A program made the translations under genes and the position numbers. The notes beneath the pieces are model-generated. The model was not told the origin of the DNA. It saw only the letters and a list, made by a program, of their open reading frames with translations, and did no database searches. Positions 7,393 to 13,476 of a stretch of 21,939 nucleotides of DNA are shown here, piece after piece (the stretch's first letter is position 1; each line of letters begins with the position of its first letter). The stretch covers positions 1 through 21,939 of the forward strand of contig DAOWJX010000067.1 in assembly GCA_030640155.1 (NCBI GenBank). Direction: 5' to 3'. Source of the stretch: Candidatus Aegiribacteria sp. (lineage in GTDB: Bacteria; Fermentibacterota; Fermentibacteria; Fermentibacterales; JCC-6).

Positions 7393-9476
7393 TGCACGGC
7401 TCTCCCTTTGTGGAAGATAGCGCCGGTGGCAAACTCTACGACAGGACGCTCATCCGCAGACTGCTTCACTATGTTCGCCCTCACCGCAAACTGATATTTC
7501 TCGCCATGTTCTTTATGATCGTAACGGCCTGCGTGGAATTGATCATCCCATATATCACAAAGCAGGCGATTGATAAATATCTTGCCAAGCTCTATCAGGT
7601 TTATGCCGCTCCTTCCGAAGTGTGTGAAAATCTGTTGGAATCCTCTTCTGACAGCACCGGTTTTATCGCGATTTCTCCGGATACCCTGCTCGTGCGGAAA
7701 GCAACCCTGGACAGGATGGATCCTGCAGAGAGGACGGCGATGGAGCAGCAGGGAACCCTTGATAGAGAGACATGTTACCTCTTTCCCGAAGACAGATATA
7801 ACGATGAGACCGGATCTGTCATGGGAGAATACTGGATGGTTCCCGAGACGGAGCTGTCGAGCGTTCCACCCTCTGTCATACTTGATGTGAGAGGGGGTGA
7901 TATTGCTGGTGTTTCAAGATTAGCCATGTTACTTGGAGCTCTCATACTTGTCAGTCTGGCTGCCGGATATGGTCATGTGATGACGCTTGTCATAGCCGGA
8001 CAGAGATCCATGTACGATGTTCGAACCGAACTTTTCAGACACATCCAGAAGCTCTCACTGAATTTCTATTCGAAGAATCCGATCGGCAGGCTTGTCACAA
8101 GAGTTACGAACGATATTGAAGCTTTGAATGAAATGTTCACGGCTGTTCTGGTCAACCTTGTCAAGGATGTTATTCTCATAGCAGGCACAGCTGTCATCCT
8201 GTTCCTGTTGAACTGGAGACTCGCTTTCGTGTCCCTGGCAGTAGCTCCTATCTTCATAATCGTTACGGTCATTTTCCGGGTTAAGGCAAGAGGAGCATAC
8301 AGGAGCGTTAGAAAGTACCTGGCTAAATTGAACTCCAGCCTCGCAGAGGATCTCAGCGGCATAAAAATAGTGCAGATCTTCAGACAGGAAAAACAGCGGA
8401 GAAAGGAGTACAGCGAGACCAACACAAATTATTTCAAAGCGAATATGAAACAGCTTGTGATATTCGGAATATTCCGGCCGCTTATTGAAATAACCGCTTC
8501 TGCGGGAGTCGCCCTTGTTCTTATTTACGGCGGAGGGAGTGTACTGAAAGGAGCTCTCACCATTGGTGCTCTGGTTGCGTTCATCAGTTACGTAAGGCAG
8601 ATGTTCCAGCCTCTTGCGGACATAAGTCAGAAATACAATATCATGCAGAGCGCGATGGCTGCCGGTGAGCGAATCTTCGGCATACTCGACACTAATCCGG
8701 AAATCACCAGTAAAGCATCATCTGAACATACTTCTGTTGAGGGAAGAATCGAGTTTGATGATGTAACATTTTCATATGAGAATGACAAGATTATTCTACG
8801 TAAAGTTTCGTTTGAAGTGGAACCGGGCAGAAGTGTTGCCCTCGTAGGACCTACAGGAGCGGGGAAAACATCCATCATAAGTTTGCTCTGCAGATTCTAT
8901 GATGTTGATTCAGGCAGGATTCTGCTGGATGGAACAGATTTGAGGGATCTTCCCGTTCGAACCCTGAGGGACAATATCTCGATCGTGCTTCAGGATGCAT
9001 TCATTTTCAGCAGAAGTATTGCCGATAATATCCGCCTCGGAAAGGATCTTTCCGATGAGGAAGTTCAAAAAGCTGCGGATATGGTACAGGCTACACCTTT
9101 TATCGAGAGACTTCCGGGAGGGTTTGATACGGTAATGGCTGAGCGGGGAACCACTCTGTCAACCGGTCAGAAGCAGCTCATCTGTTTTGCGAGAGCACTT
9201 GCTCACGATCCTCGAATCCTGATTCTGGACGAAGCAACCAGTAATGTTGATCCAGCAACTGAGCAGCTGATACAGAACGCTATTGAAATACTGATGAATA
9301 ACCGCACAAGTATTGTGGTCGCTCACAGACTGAGCACAATCCAGAAAGCTGACCAGATCCTTGTGATTGATGACGGTAGAATACTTGAGAGAGGTAATCA
9401 CCAGGAACTGCTCGCACGGAGGGGTATCTACTACAATCTCTACCTCCTGCAGTACGATGGGAGTTATGCGGAATGA
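7392..9476 (+). CDS. ABC exporter half-transporter with extracytoplasmic insert (TM288/BmrD-like)
   Basis: A 694-residue partner of the preceding half-transporter. The nucleotide-binding domain has Walker A GPTGAGKT (486-493), signature LSTGQ (589-593) in place of LSGGQ, Walker B LILDE with catalytic E614, and H645 in VAHR. Together with D507 of the partner this gives one intact and one degenerate ATP site per heterodimer: LSTGQ would pair with the partner's Walker A and DD. The transmembrane domain is interrupted between helices 1 and 2 by about 105 extra residues (roughly 66-172: acidic, with C78 and C128), which topology places outside the cytoplasm. BmrD-type subunits carry a comparable insert. 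The start ATG overlaps the partner's stop (TGATG). Confidence 0.92.
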   Translation: MHGSPFVEDSAGGKLYDRTLIRRLLHYVRPHRKLIFLAMFFMIVTACVELIIPYITKQAIDKYLAKLYQVYAAPSEVCENLLESSSDSTGFIAISPDTLLVRKATLDRMDPAERTAMEQQGTLDRETCYLFPEDRYNDETGSVMGEYWMVPETELSSVPPSVILDVRGGDIAGVSRLAMLLGALILVSLAAGYGHVMTLVIAGQRSMYDVRTELFRHIQKLSLNFYSKNPIGRLVTRVTNDIEALNEMFTAVLVNLVKDVILIAGTAVILFLLNWRLAFVSLAVAPIFIIVTVIFRVKARGAYRSVRKYLAKLNSSLAEDLSGIKIVQIFRQEKQRRKEYSETNTNYFKANMKQLVIFGIFRPLIEITASAGVALVLIYGGGSVLKGALTIGALVAFISYVRQMFQPLADISQKYNIMQSAMAAGERIFGILDTNPEITSKASSEHTSVEGRIEFDDVTFSYENDKIILRKVSFEVEPGRSVALVGPTGAGKTSIISLLCRFYDVDSGRILLDGTDLRDLPVRTLRDNISIVLQDAFIFSRSIADNIRLGKDLSDEEVQKAADMVQATPFIERLPGGFDTVMAERGTTLSTGQKQLICFARALAHDPRILILDEATSNVDPATEQLIQNAIEILMNNRTSIVVAHRLSTIQKADQILVIDDGRILERGNHQELLARRGIYYNLYLLQYDGSYAE

Positions 9477-9517
9477 ATTCATTCAAACAAACGGAAATCT
9501 TATGGGAAAGAAAATGT

Positions 9518-10030
9518 ATGAACTTCTCTATGATCATAATCTGTATCATTTTACTGATCGGGAGTATTCCTGCATTTGCAGACAGTATCTCAGAAAGGTT
9601 CAGCGTATCTCCTGACGGGATTATTCTGGACAGTGAAACACAACTGCAATGGATGGTTGGACCTGATACTGATTTCACCTGGTTTGATGCGCGATCCTGG
9701 ATAGATGAGCTTGAGGGAGATTGGCGCATGCCATCCAAGTACGAACTTCTCGATCTTTACAATGCAGGTGTCGATATCTATCACTGGGGGCCTTTTGAGA
9801 ACAATGGAAAGTACGTCTGGGCATTTGATCTCCAAAGTAACAACTTATCGTTTCTGTTCAGTTTTACTCCGGATTATGATGCGTTCTGGTCAAGACAGTA
9901 TTTACAAAATCCAGTTGGAATTCGTGTATTCGCGGTTTATTCTCCACCGGTCAGGAGGAGACTTGTCCTACGTACATTCCGCAGTTGGACCCAATCTGAT
10001 TTTCCCTTGTTTCCCCGATACTCAGGATAG
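9518..10030 (+). CDS. Secreted DUF1566-like protein
   Basis: About 170 residues. A hydrophobic signal peptide (MNFSMIIICIILLIGSIPAFA) is followed by a domain with the DUF1566 (Lcl C-terminal) pattern: GIILDSETQLQWM, TWFDARSWIDEL, then GDWRMPSKYELLDLYNAG, and a closing VGIRVFAVYS. The domain is thought to be a carbohydrate-binding or surface module; its role here is unknown. The start at 9518 has GGGAAAG 7 nt upstream. An alternative ATG at 9473 overlaps the ABC stop as ATGA and would add 15 residues. After AVYSPP the frame runs about 26 more residues through the convergent 3' end of the radical SAM gene; this arginine-rich tail is not part of the domain and may reflect loss of the original stop. 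Confidence 0.75.
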   Translation: MNFSMIIICIILLIGSIPAFADSISERFSVSPDGIILDSETQLQWMVGPDTDFTWFDARSWIDELEGDWRMPSKYELLDLYNAGVDIYHWGPFENNGKYVWAFDLQSNNLSFLFSFTPDYDAFWSRQYLQNPVGIRVFAVYSPPVRRRLVLRTFRSWTQSDFPLFPRYSG

Positions 10031-10862
10031 TATCGAAACCCGCACTTTGGAATTGCCGCACAAGATGATCTGCTGATCCAGGATCATCAGGATCAATCGT
10101 TCCAGCTATTTCCTCATGCATTGAGGAGCGTGTCGGGTTCACAGGAGTGAGTTTTATCATGAAATGCTCAGGGGAGAAAATGTCCGCTATCACGGAAGGT
10201 TCAACTGGAAAATCTTCAACCGGAGCGAAATTTAGCGCAATTTTTCTGTCACCATTACTGTAGAATTCACTTCCCCAGTCACTCATTTTTTTAAAGCTCC
10301 ATGTTCTTACAGGAATCAGTTTCCTGCGAGCATTTTCCGAGGAGGTGTGAAGTGAAAACTGCATCTGGAAATTACCATACGGATACAGCCTGTTCTTGAC
10401 TTCCGCCAACCTCTCGAAGAACACATCGGTTTCATGCGGGGCCACCGTTGAAATACAGGGAATAAGCCCCGGAGCATCGTAGATGACCGGCAGCTCTTCA
10501 AGGACTTCGAGAACGGCGGGATTGAAAGCCGGATCACCCATTCTCGCGAACTGAATCTTGAACTTGTTTACAGGAATTTTTCCATCTGAATAGCGCTTGT
10601 TCACCATGTAATCGATCTGATCTAATATTTCTCCGGCAGAGAGTTTTCCGGCATATCGTTTTCCAGCATCGCATATGGGACAGCTGACCGGGCATCCCCG
10701 AAGAGTTGATACGATGAGCACCCATTTTTCTGAAGCGGGAATGGGAGGCTGAACTGATTCAACAAACTCAATAAGTTCGCCGTCATCCAGTTCAGCGATG
10801 TAAACAGTGGCAAGATCAGGCTCACCCTGTTTTCTGATGACATTCATTTCAAGCCTGTCCAT
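9951..10862 (-). CDS. RlmN/Cfr-like radical SAM protein, atypical
   Basis: A 303-residue radical SAM protein. The [4Fe-4S] motif CxxxCxxC is at C57, C61 and C64 in RGCPVSCPICDAGK. Other landmarks resemble the 23S rRNA methyltransferase RlmN: QFARMGDPAFNP (RlmN has MGMGEPLxN), MQFSLHTSSENARRKLIPV (SLHA region) and, near the end, GSNCGMYVG, where C294 aligns with the RlmN methyl-carrying cysteine C355. The second catalytic cysteine of RlmN (C118, seven residues before the cluster motif) is Ile50 here, and the N-terminal accessory domain is short. It is therefore probably not a standard RlmN, and the substrate is unknown. It is last in a three-gene minus-strand run after a flavoprotein. The start is uncertain: ATG 10862 overlaps the upstream gene by 14 nt, while ATG 10847 follows that stop directly. 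It overlaps the convergent DUF1566-like gene by 80 nt. Confidence 0.8.
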   Translation of the reverse strand: MDRLEMNVIRKQGEPDLATVYIAELDDGELIEFVESVQPPIPASEKWVLIVSTLRGCPVSCPICDAGKRYAGKLSAGEILDQIDYMVNKRYSDGKIPVNKFKIQFARMGDPAFNPAVLEVLEELPVIYDAPGLIPCISTVAPHETDVFFERLAEVKNRLYPYGNFQMQFSLHTSSENARRKLIPVRTWSFKKMSDWGSEFYSNGDRKIALNFAPVEDFPVEPSVIADIFSPEHFMIKLTPVNPTRSSMHEEIAGTIDPDDPGSADHLVRQFQSAGFDTILSIGETRENQIGSNCGMYVGQVSS

Positions 10863-11730
10863 TCTTCTTTATAAAGTCATGTGAGTGAGCCGCAGCCAGC
10901 AGTCCATGTCCGGCAGCAATCGCTGCCTGCCCCAGGCTGCCGAGTGAAGCATCTCCAACGATGTAGAGCCCCTGGATCGCTGTTCTCGTCCTGCCTGATT
11001 CGTGCTTCAGTTCATCCGGCATTACCGGTAACCGAGGTTTTCTCCCCACCGCAGCAAGTACCGCTCCCACCAGATGTTCACCATTATTGCCGTCTGATGT
11101 AAATCTGACCAGAAGATTGCCTCCCGAACTGATTATCGAAACGGGCTCGGTATTATACAAAATCCTGACATTACTGCGAGTTTCAACCTCGTCTTTCAGT
11201 TTTCCGGCAGCTCTCAGACAGGAATTCCTTACAAGGATATTAACATTTGAGCCTGCATCCGAGAGGCTCAAGGCGTAATCGAGCGCTGCTTCACCTCCCC
11301 CCATCACGATCGTATTGAAAGGAACCGGCGCTGGAATATCCAGTATCGAGCGAAGCAGTCTCGAAGAAGCGTTTCCGGGGATTGAATAATCCACCGGAAC
11401 GGTTCCAGTCGCTACGATGACCGAACCAGAAGTGATCACCCTCTGATTACTTCTTATCTCGAAACCATCATTGATCCGCACGATTGAATCCGCGTGGTAA
11501 TCCAGCACCGTTATCCCGAATCCGGAAATATGAGAAGAAAGTCTCTCGGCGAATTCGCAGCCTGGAATAGCCTCCAGCCCGGGGTAGTTTTCGACAAGAC
11601 GGGCTTCCCTGATAAGACCGCCCGCTCTGCCCGTTGTATCCAGAAGTCTGACATCGAGGCCAAGTCTTCGGCATTGAACAGCAGCAGCGCATCCTGCCGG
11701 TCCCGCACCTATGATCGCTGTATCGATCAA
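10849..11730 (-). CDS. FAD/NAD(P)-dependent oxidoreductase, thioredoxin-reductase-like without the CxxC
   Basis: A 293-residue two-dinucleotide-binding-domain flavoprotein. The FAD motif is IDTAIIGAGPAGCAAAVQC at the N-terminus, the NAD(P)H motif is IVMGGGEAALDYALSL in the middle, and the C-terminal FAD motif is GLYIVGDASLGSLGQAAIAAGHG, as in thioredoxin reductases. The active-site CATC of TrxB should lie just before the second nucleotide motif, but the stretch SSRLLRSILDIPAPVPF there has no cysteine pair, so it cannot pass electrons through that dithiol. It may act as a ferredoxin-NADP-reductase-like enzyme, perhaps feeding electrons to the radical SAM protein encoded next; that is inference. 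The start is TTG 11730 with AAGGGTGA 7 nt upstream, 7 nt after the hydrolase stop. A longer reading from 11799 would overlap the upstream gene by 62 nt. Confidence 0.85.
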   Translation of the reverse strand: MIDTAIIGAGPAGCAAAVQCRRLGLDVRLLDTTGRAGGLIREARLVENYPGLEAIPGCEFAERLSSHISGFGITVLDYHADSIVRINDGFEIRSNQRVITSGSVIVATGTVPVDYSIPGNASSRLLRSILDIPAPVPFNTIVMGGGEAALDYALSLSDAGSNVNILVRNSCLRAAGKLKDEVETRSNVRILYNTEPVSIISSGGNLLVRFTSDGNNGEHLVGAVLAAVGRKPRLPVMPDELKHESGRTRTAIQGLYIVGDASLGSLGQAAIAAGHGLLAAAHSHDFIKKNGQA

Positions 11731-11737
11731 GGTAGAT

Positions 11738-11745
11738 TCACCCTT
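11738..11745 (-). promoter_or_regulatory. Ribosome binding site for the TTG start of the flavoprotein
   Basis: AAGGGTGA on the minus strand, 7 nt before TTG 11730. Its TGA is the stop codon of the upstream hydrolase, so the two genes are likely translationally coupled. Confidence 0.6.
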
Positions 11746-12403
11746 CCCTTGCTGAGCAGATGGAATCTGTGTCGGAAACGACTGTAAAACCGTTCGCAAG
11801 CCCCAGCAGGCTTCCCAGGTGAAGTTCTTCAGTGCTGCTTGTCAGAGCATCCGCAGCAATGTAAACCTCGAACCCTCTCACGAAGGCCGATCTCGCTGCA
11901 GTCTCACAGCAGAGATGGGTCAGAACTCCTGTCACAAGAACCTGTTCGATGTTGAGTTCTCTCAGATACTCCTCGAGACCGGTACGGTAAAAGGCATCGT
12001 AAGTATTCTTCTGGAAAACCCTCTCTTCCGATAACGGAGCAAGCTTCGAAATAATTTCTGATTCCTGCCTGCCACATCTGATATAGTCGCTGAAGAACTT
12101 TCCGAGCATACCGAGATCGTGCTTTCCACTGTGGCAGTGTCTCGTGAAGACAACAGTGCCGCTGATATTTCTCCAATACCGGAGAAGTGCGGATATTCGC
12201 GGGATTATCGCTTCGGTAGACGGCAGATAGGCTCTTCCGTCCGGGTGAGCGAAGTAGTGCAGCATGTCTACAATTAAAAGGGCACATTTCGATGGTTCGA
12301 GAAATAGATTTGGTCTGGATCGGTTCCTGGCCTGGATCTGACCAAGCCAGTAAGCAGTTTTCTCAGTAAGATTATCCGGAGTTACAAATGGATCTGTCAC
12401 CAT
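11738..12403 (-). CDS. Isochorismatase-family (cysteine) hydrolase
   Basis: A 221-residue protein of the isochorismatase/nicotinamidase superfamily, cytosolic hydrolases of amides, ureas or vinyl ethers. The catalytic triad is visible: D46 in ALLIVDMLHYF, K132 in VFQKNTYDAF and C165 in GVLTHLCCETAARSAFVRGF. The cis-peptide turn before the cysteine (TGVLTHLC) is of the usual form. No pathway partner identifies the substrate; it could be nicotinamidase-like, but the metal-binding histidine pattern of PncA is not clear. The ATG at 12403 has GGGAG 5 nt upstream and is preferred to a TTG at 12436, which would add 11 residues. It is the first of three minus-strand genes and probably their promoter-proximal member. 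Confidence 0.88.
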   Translation of the reverse strand: MVTDPFVTPDNLTEKTAYWLGQIQARNRSRPNLFLEPSKCALLIVDMLHYFAHPDGRAYLPSTEAIIPRISALLRYWRNISGTVVFTRHCHSGKHDLGMLGKFFSDYIRCGRQESEIISKLAPLSEERVFQKNTYDAFYRTGLEEYLRELNIEQVLVTGVLTHLCCETAARSAFVRGFEVYIAADALTSSTEELHLGSLLGLANGFTVVSDTDSICSAREG

Positions 12404-12408
12404 CAGAA

Positions 12409-12413
12409 CTCCC
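12409..12413 (-). promoter_or_regulatory. Ribosome binding site of the isochorismatase-family gene
   Basis: GGGAG on the minus strand, 5 nt before ATG 12403. It decides between this start and the upstream TTG 12436. Confidence 0.6.
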
Positions 12414-12440
12414 TGAGAACCGCAATTGTTTTTCAATCAT

Positions 12441-12469
12441 ATTTTATTCTCTTACCTTCAATTACTGAA
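12441..12469 (-). promoter_or_regulatory. Possible promoter of the minus-strand hydrolase operon
   Basis: On the minus strand, TTCAGT (12469-12464), 17 nt, then TAAAAT (12446-12441). The -10 is good and the -35 is weak. The -35 overlaps an inverted repeat (CTGAA, 5 nt, TTCAG at 12465-12479) that lies just upstream of the plus-strand promoter, so one protein could control both directions. Tentative. Confidence 0.3.
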
Positions 12470-12538
12470 TTATTTTCAGAACCCCTGACTGTATTGATGA
12501 TAGTAAACATAACTGAAAATGGGAGAGGGGAGAGGAGA
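12460..12538 (+). repeat. Duplicated promoter/leader element, copy 1
   Basis: An imperfect direct repeat of 13389-13468. Over the 56 bp that align without gaps (from the -35 region to AGAGGAGA) I count 46 matches, about 82%; the upstream 23-24 bp also align with one indel. It includes a -35/-10 pair and a purine-rich GAGGGG/AGAGGAG stretch. The similarity stops at AGAGGAGA, before the genes, and the two proteins downstream are unrelated. Confidence 0.8.
12485..12513 (+). promoter_or_regulatory. Promoter P1 upstream of the secreted protein gene at 12617
   Basis: CTGACT (12485-12490), 17-nt spacer, CATAAC (12508-12513). The same arrangement with TTGACT occurs in copy 2 at 13415-13443, and conservation of both boxes and of the spacer supports a real promoter. 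Just upstream, CTGAA-N5-TTCAG (12465-12479) could be an activator or repressor site; in copy 2 only CTG/CAG of it remains. Confidence 0.55.
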
Positions 12539-12552
12539 CCTGGACATCACCC

Positions 12553-12581
12553 TTGCGTCATATAAAAAAATACTGCATAAT
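12553..12581 (+). promoter_or_regulatory. Promoter P2 upstream of the secreted protein gene at 12617
   Basis: TTGCGT (12553-12558), 17-nt A-rich spacer, CATAAT (12576-12581): a good sigma-70-type match 36 nt before the start codon. It is not part of the duplicated element, so this gene may have tandem promoters. Confidence 0.5.
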
Positions 12582-12616
12582 TCCGTATGATGTAAGGCTT
12601 TCCGGAAGGGTTACTG

Positions 12617-13348
12617 TTGAAAACTCAGATGATATCGTTATCGATCATGTTTGTCGTGCTTGTACTCCTGACGCCGTTCCCTGAGATTGATTCTCTGCGG
12701 AGGACATTCACCACGGGACTTGCGGATACTCCTGTTTCCGCAGTTCAGTCAGTCATAGCCCTTGAACAAAGCACACCCTCTGTTGATCCTCAGGAAGATA
12801 CCGGGTCTGCCGATGAACCCATGACATTCACCTGTGCCTCAGGTGCTGAGCCGGAACGTACCGGAGTAACACCAGTAGGAAGCCGCATTATCAGAGAGAC
12901 AGGGCTTGAGGAATACCAGATGGAGAAACATTCCGTGAGTATTCGGGAAACCCAGGTATCCCGTTCCAGCCAGCATAGCTTCACACCTAAGAGCAGATTC
13001 TACGCATCTTCTATCCATGGTAACACCTTACCGGCGAGACATGGTTTCGATTTCAACGATCTTCTGCAGAAGCGATATCATGTGATTCAAAGAAGCAATA
13101 TCAAGCAGTCCTTTTTCACGCAACAGGTTCCATACTCTGCCGTGGGTAACTGGACCCTGCCTGGAAACGGTCAGAACAACCCCCCGGACGAGCAACCTTT
13201 CATCCCGCAGCAGATCGATGACGGAACCTTCAGGGAAAACACTCAGATGTTCAACAGAGTTCATCAGCATCGATCCGTTCCCTCTGTTCGTCCTGCAAGA
13301 AGAGCGGCAGGCAGTCTGTCATCAGGAACTAGCACCTCGCAGCGCTGA
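12617..13348 (+). CDS. Secreted or membrane-anchored hypothetical protein
   Basis: A 243-residue protein I do not recognise. It starts with TTG at 12617 behind GGAAGGG (7-nt spacing). An N-terminal hydrophobic segment (MKTQMISLSIMFVVLVLLTP) with a basic n-region is a signal peptide or membrane anchor. The rest is low in hydrophobic residues and rich in Ser, Thr, Gln, Pro and Arg, probably largely disordered; the tail (RSVPSVRPARRAAGSLSSG) is strongly basic. Two cues support coding: two promoter-like sites upstream, and placement between a ribosome binding site and a second secreted-protein gene. Against it, there are no recognisable domains, and an antisense frame of 80 codons is open at 13028-13270. 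It may be a fast-evolving or decaying gene. Confidence 0.55.
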   Translation: MKTQMISLSIMFVVLVLLTPFPEIDSLRRTFTTGLADTPVSAVQSVIALEQSTPSVDPQEDTGSADEPMTFTCASGAEPERTGVTPVGSRIIRETGLEEYQMEKHSVSIRETQVSRSSQHSFTPKSRFYASSIHGNTLPARHGFDFNDLLQKRYHVIQRSNIKQSFFTQQVPYSAVGNWTLPGNGQNNPPDEQPFIPQQIDDGTFRENTQMFNRVHQHRSVPSVRPARRAAGSLSSGTSTSQR

Positions 13349-13388
13349 ATTACCATCGCTGTCAATAGCACTTTCTTCTCTTTCATTT

Positions 13389-13468
13389 AATTACTGATTT
13401 TATTTCCAGAACACTTGACTTCATGGATGATAGTAAGCATAACTGAAAACAGGTGAGGGTAGAGGAGA
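13389..13468 (+). repeat. Duplicated promoter/leader element, copy 2
   Basis: The partner of 12460-12538. This copy ends with the AGAGGAG that serves as ribosome binding site for the lipoprotein gene, with start ATG at 13477. Here the -35 box is the better TTGACT. Confidence 0.8.
13415..13443 (+). promoter_or_regulatory. Promoter of the three-module lipoprotein gene
   Basis: TTGACT (13415-13420), 17-nt spacer, CATAAC (13438-13443). It is conserved in position and sequence with 12485-12513. The leader would be only about 25 nt long, with AGAGGAG (13461-13467) 9 nt before ATG 13477. Confidence 0.6.
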
Positions 13469-13476
13469 AGAGCAGA

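Noticed and set aside
13028..13270. Antisense 80-codon frame with plausible helical protein
   Set aside because: Stops lie shortly upstream, no ribosome binding site is visible, and the plus-strand gene has promoters and a signal peptide. Kept only as a note in the findings.
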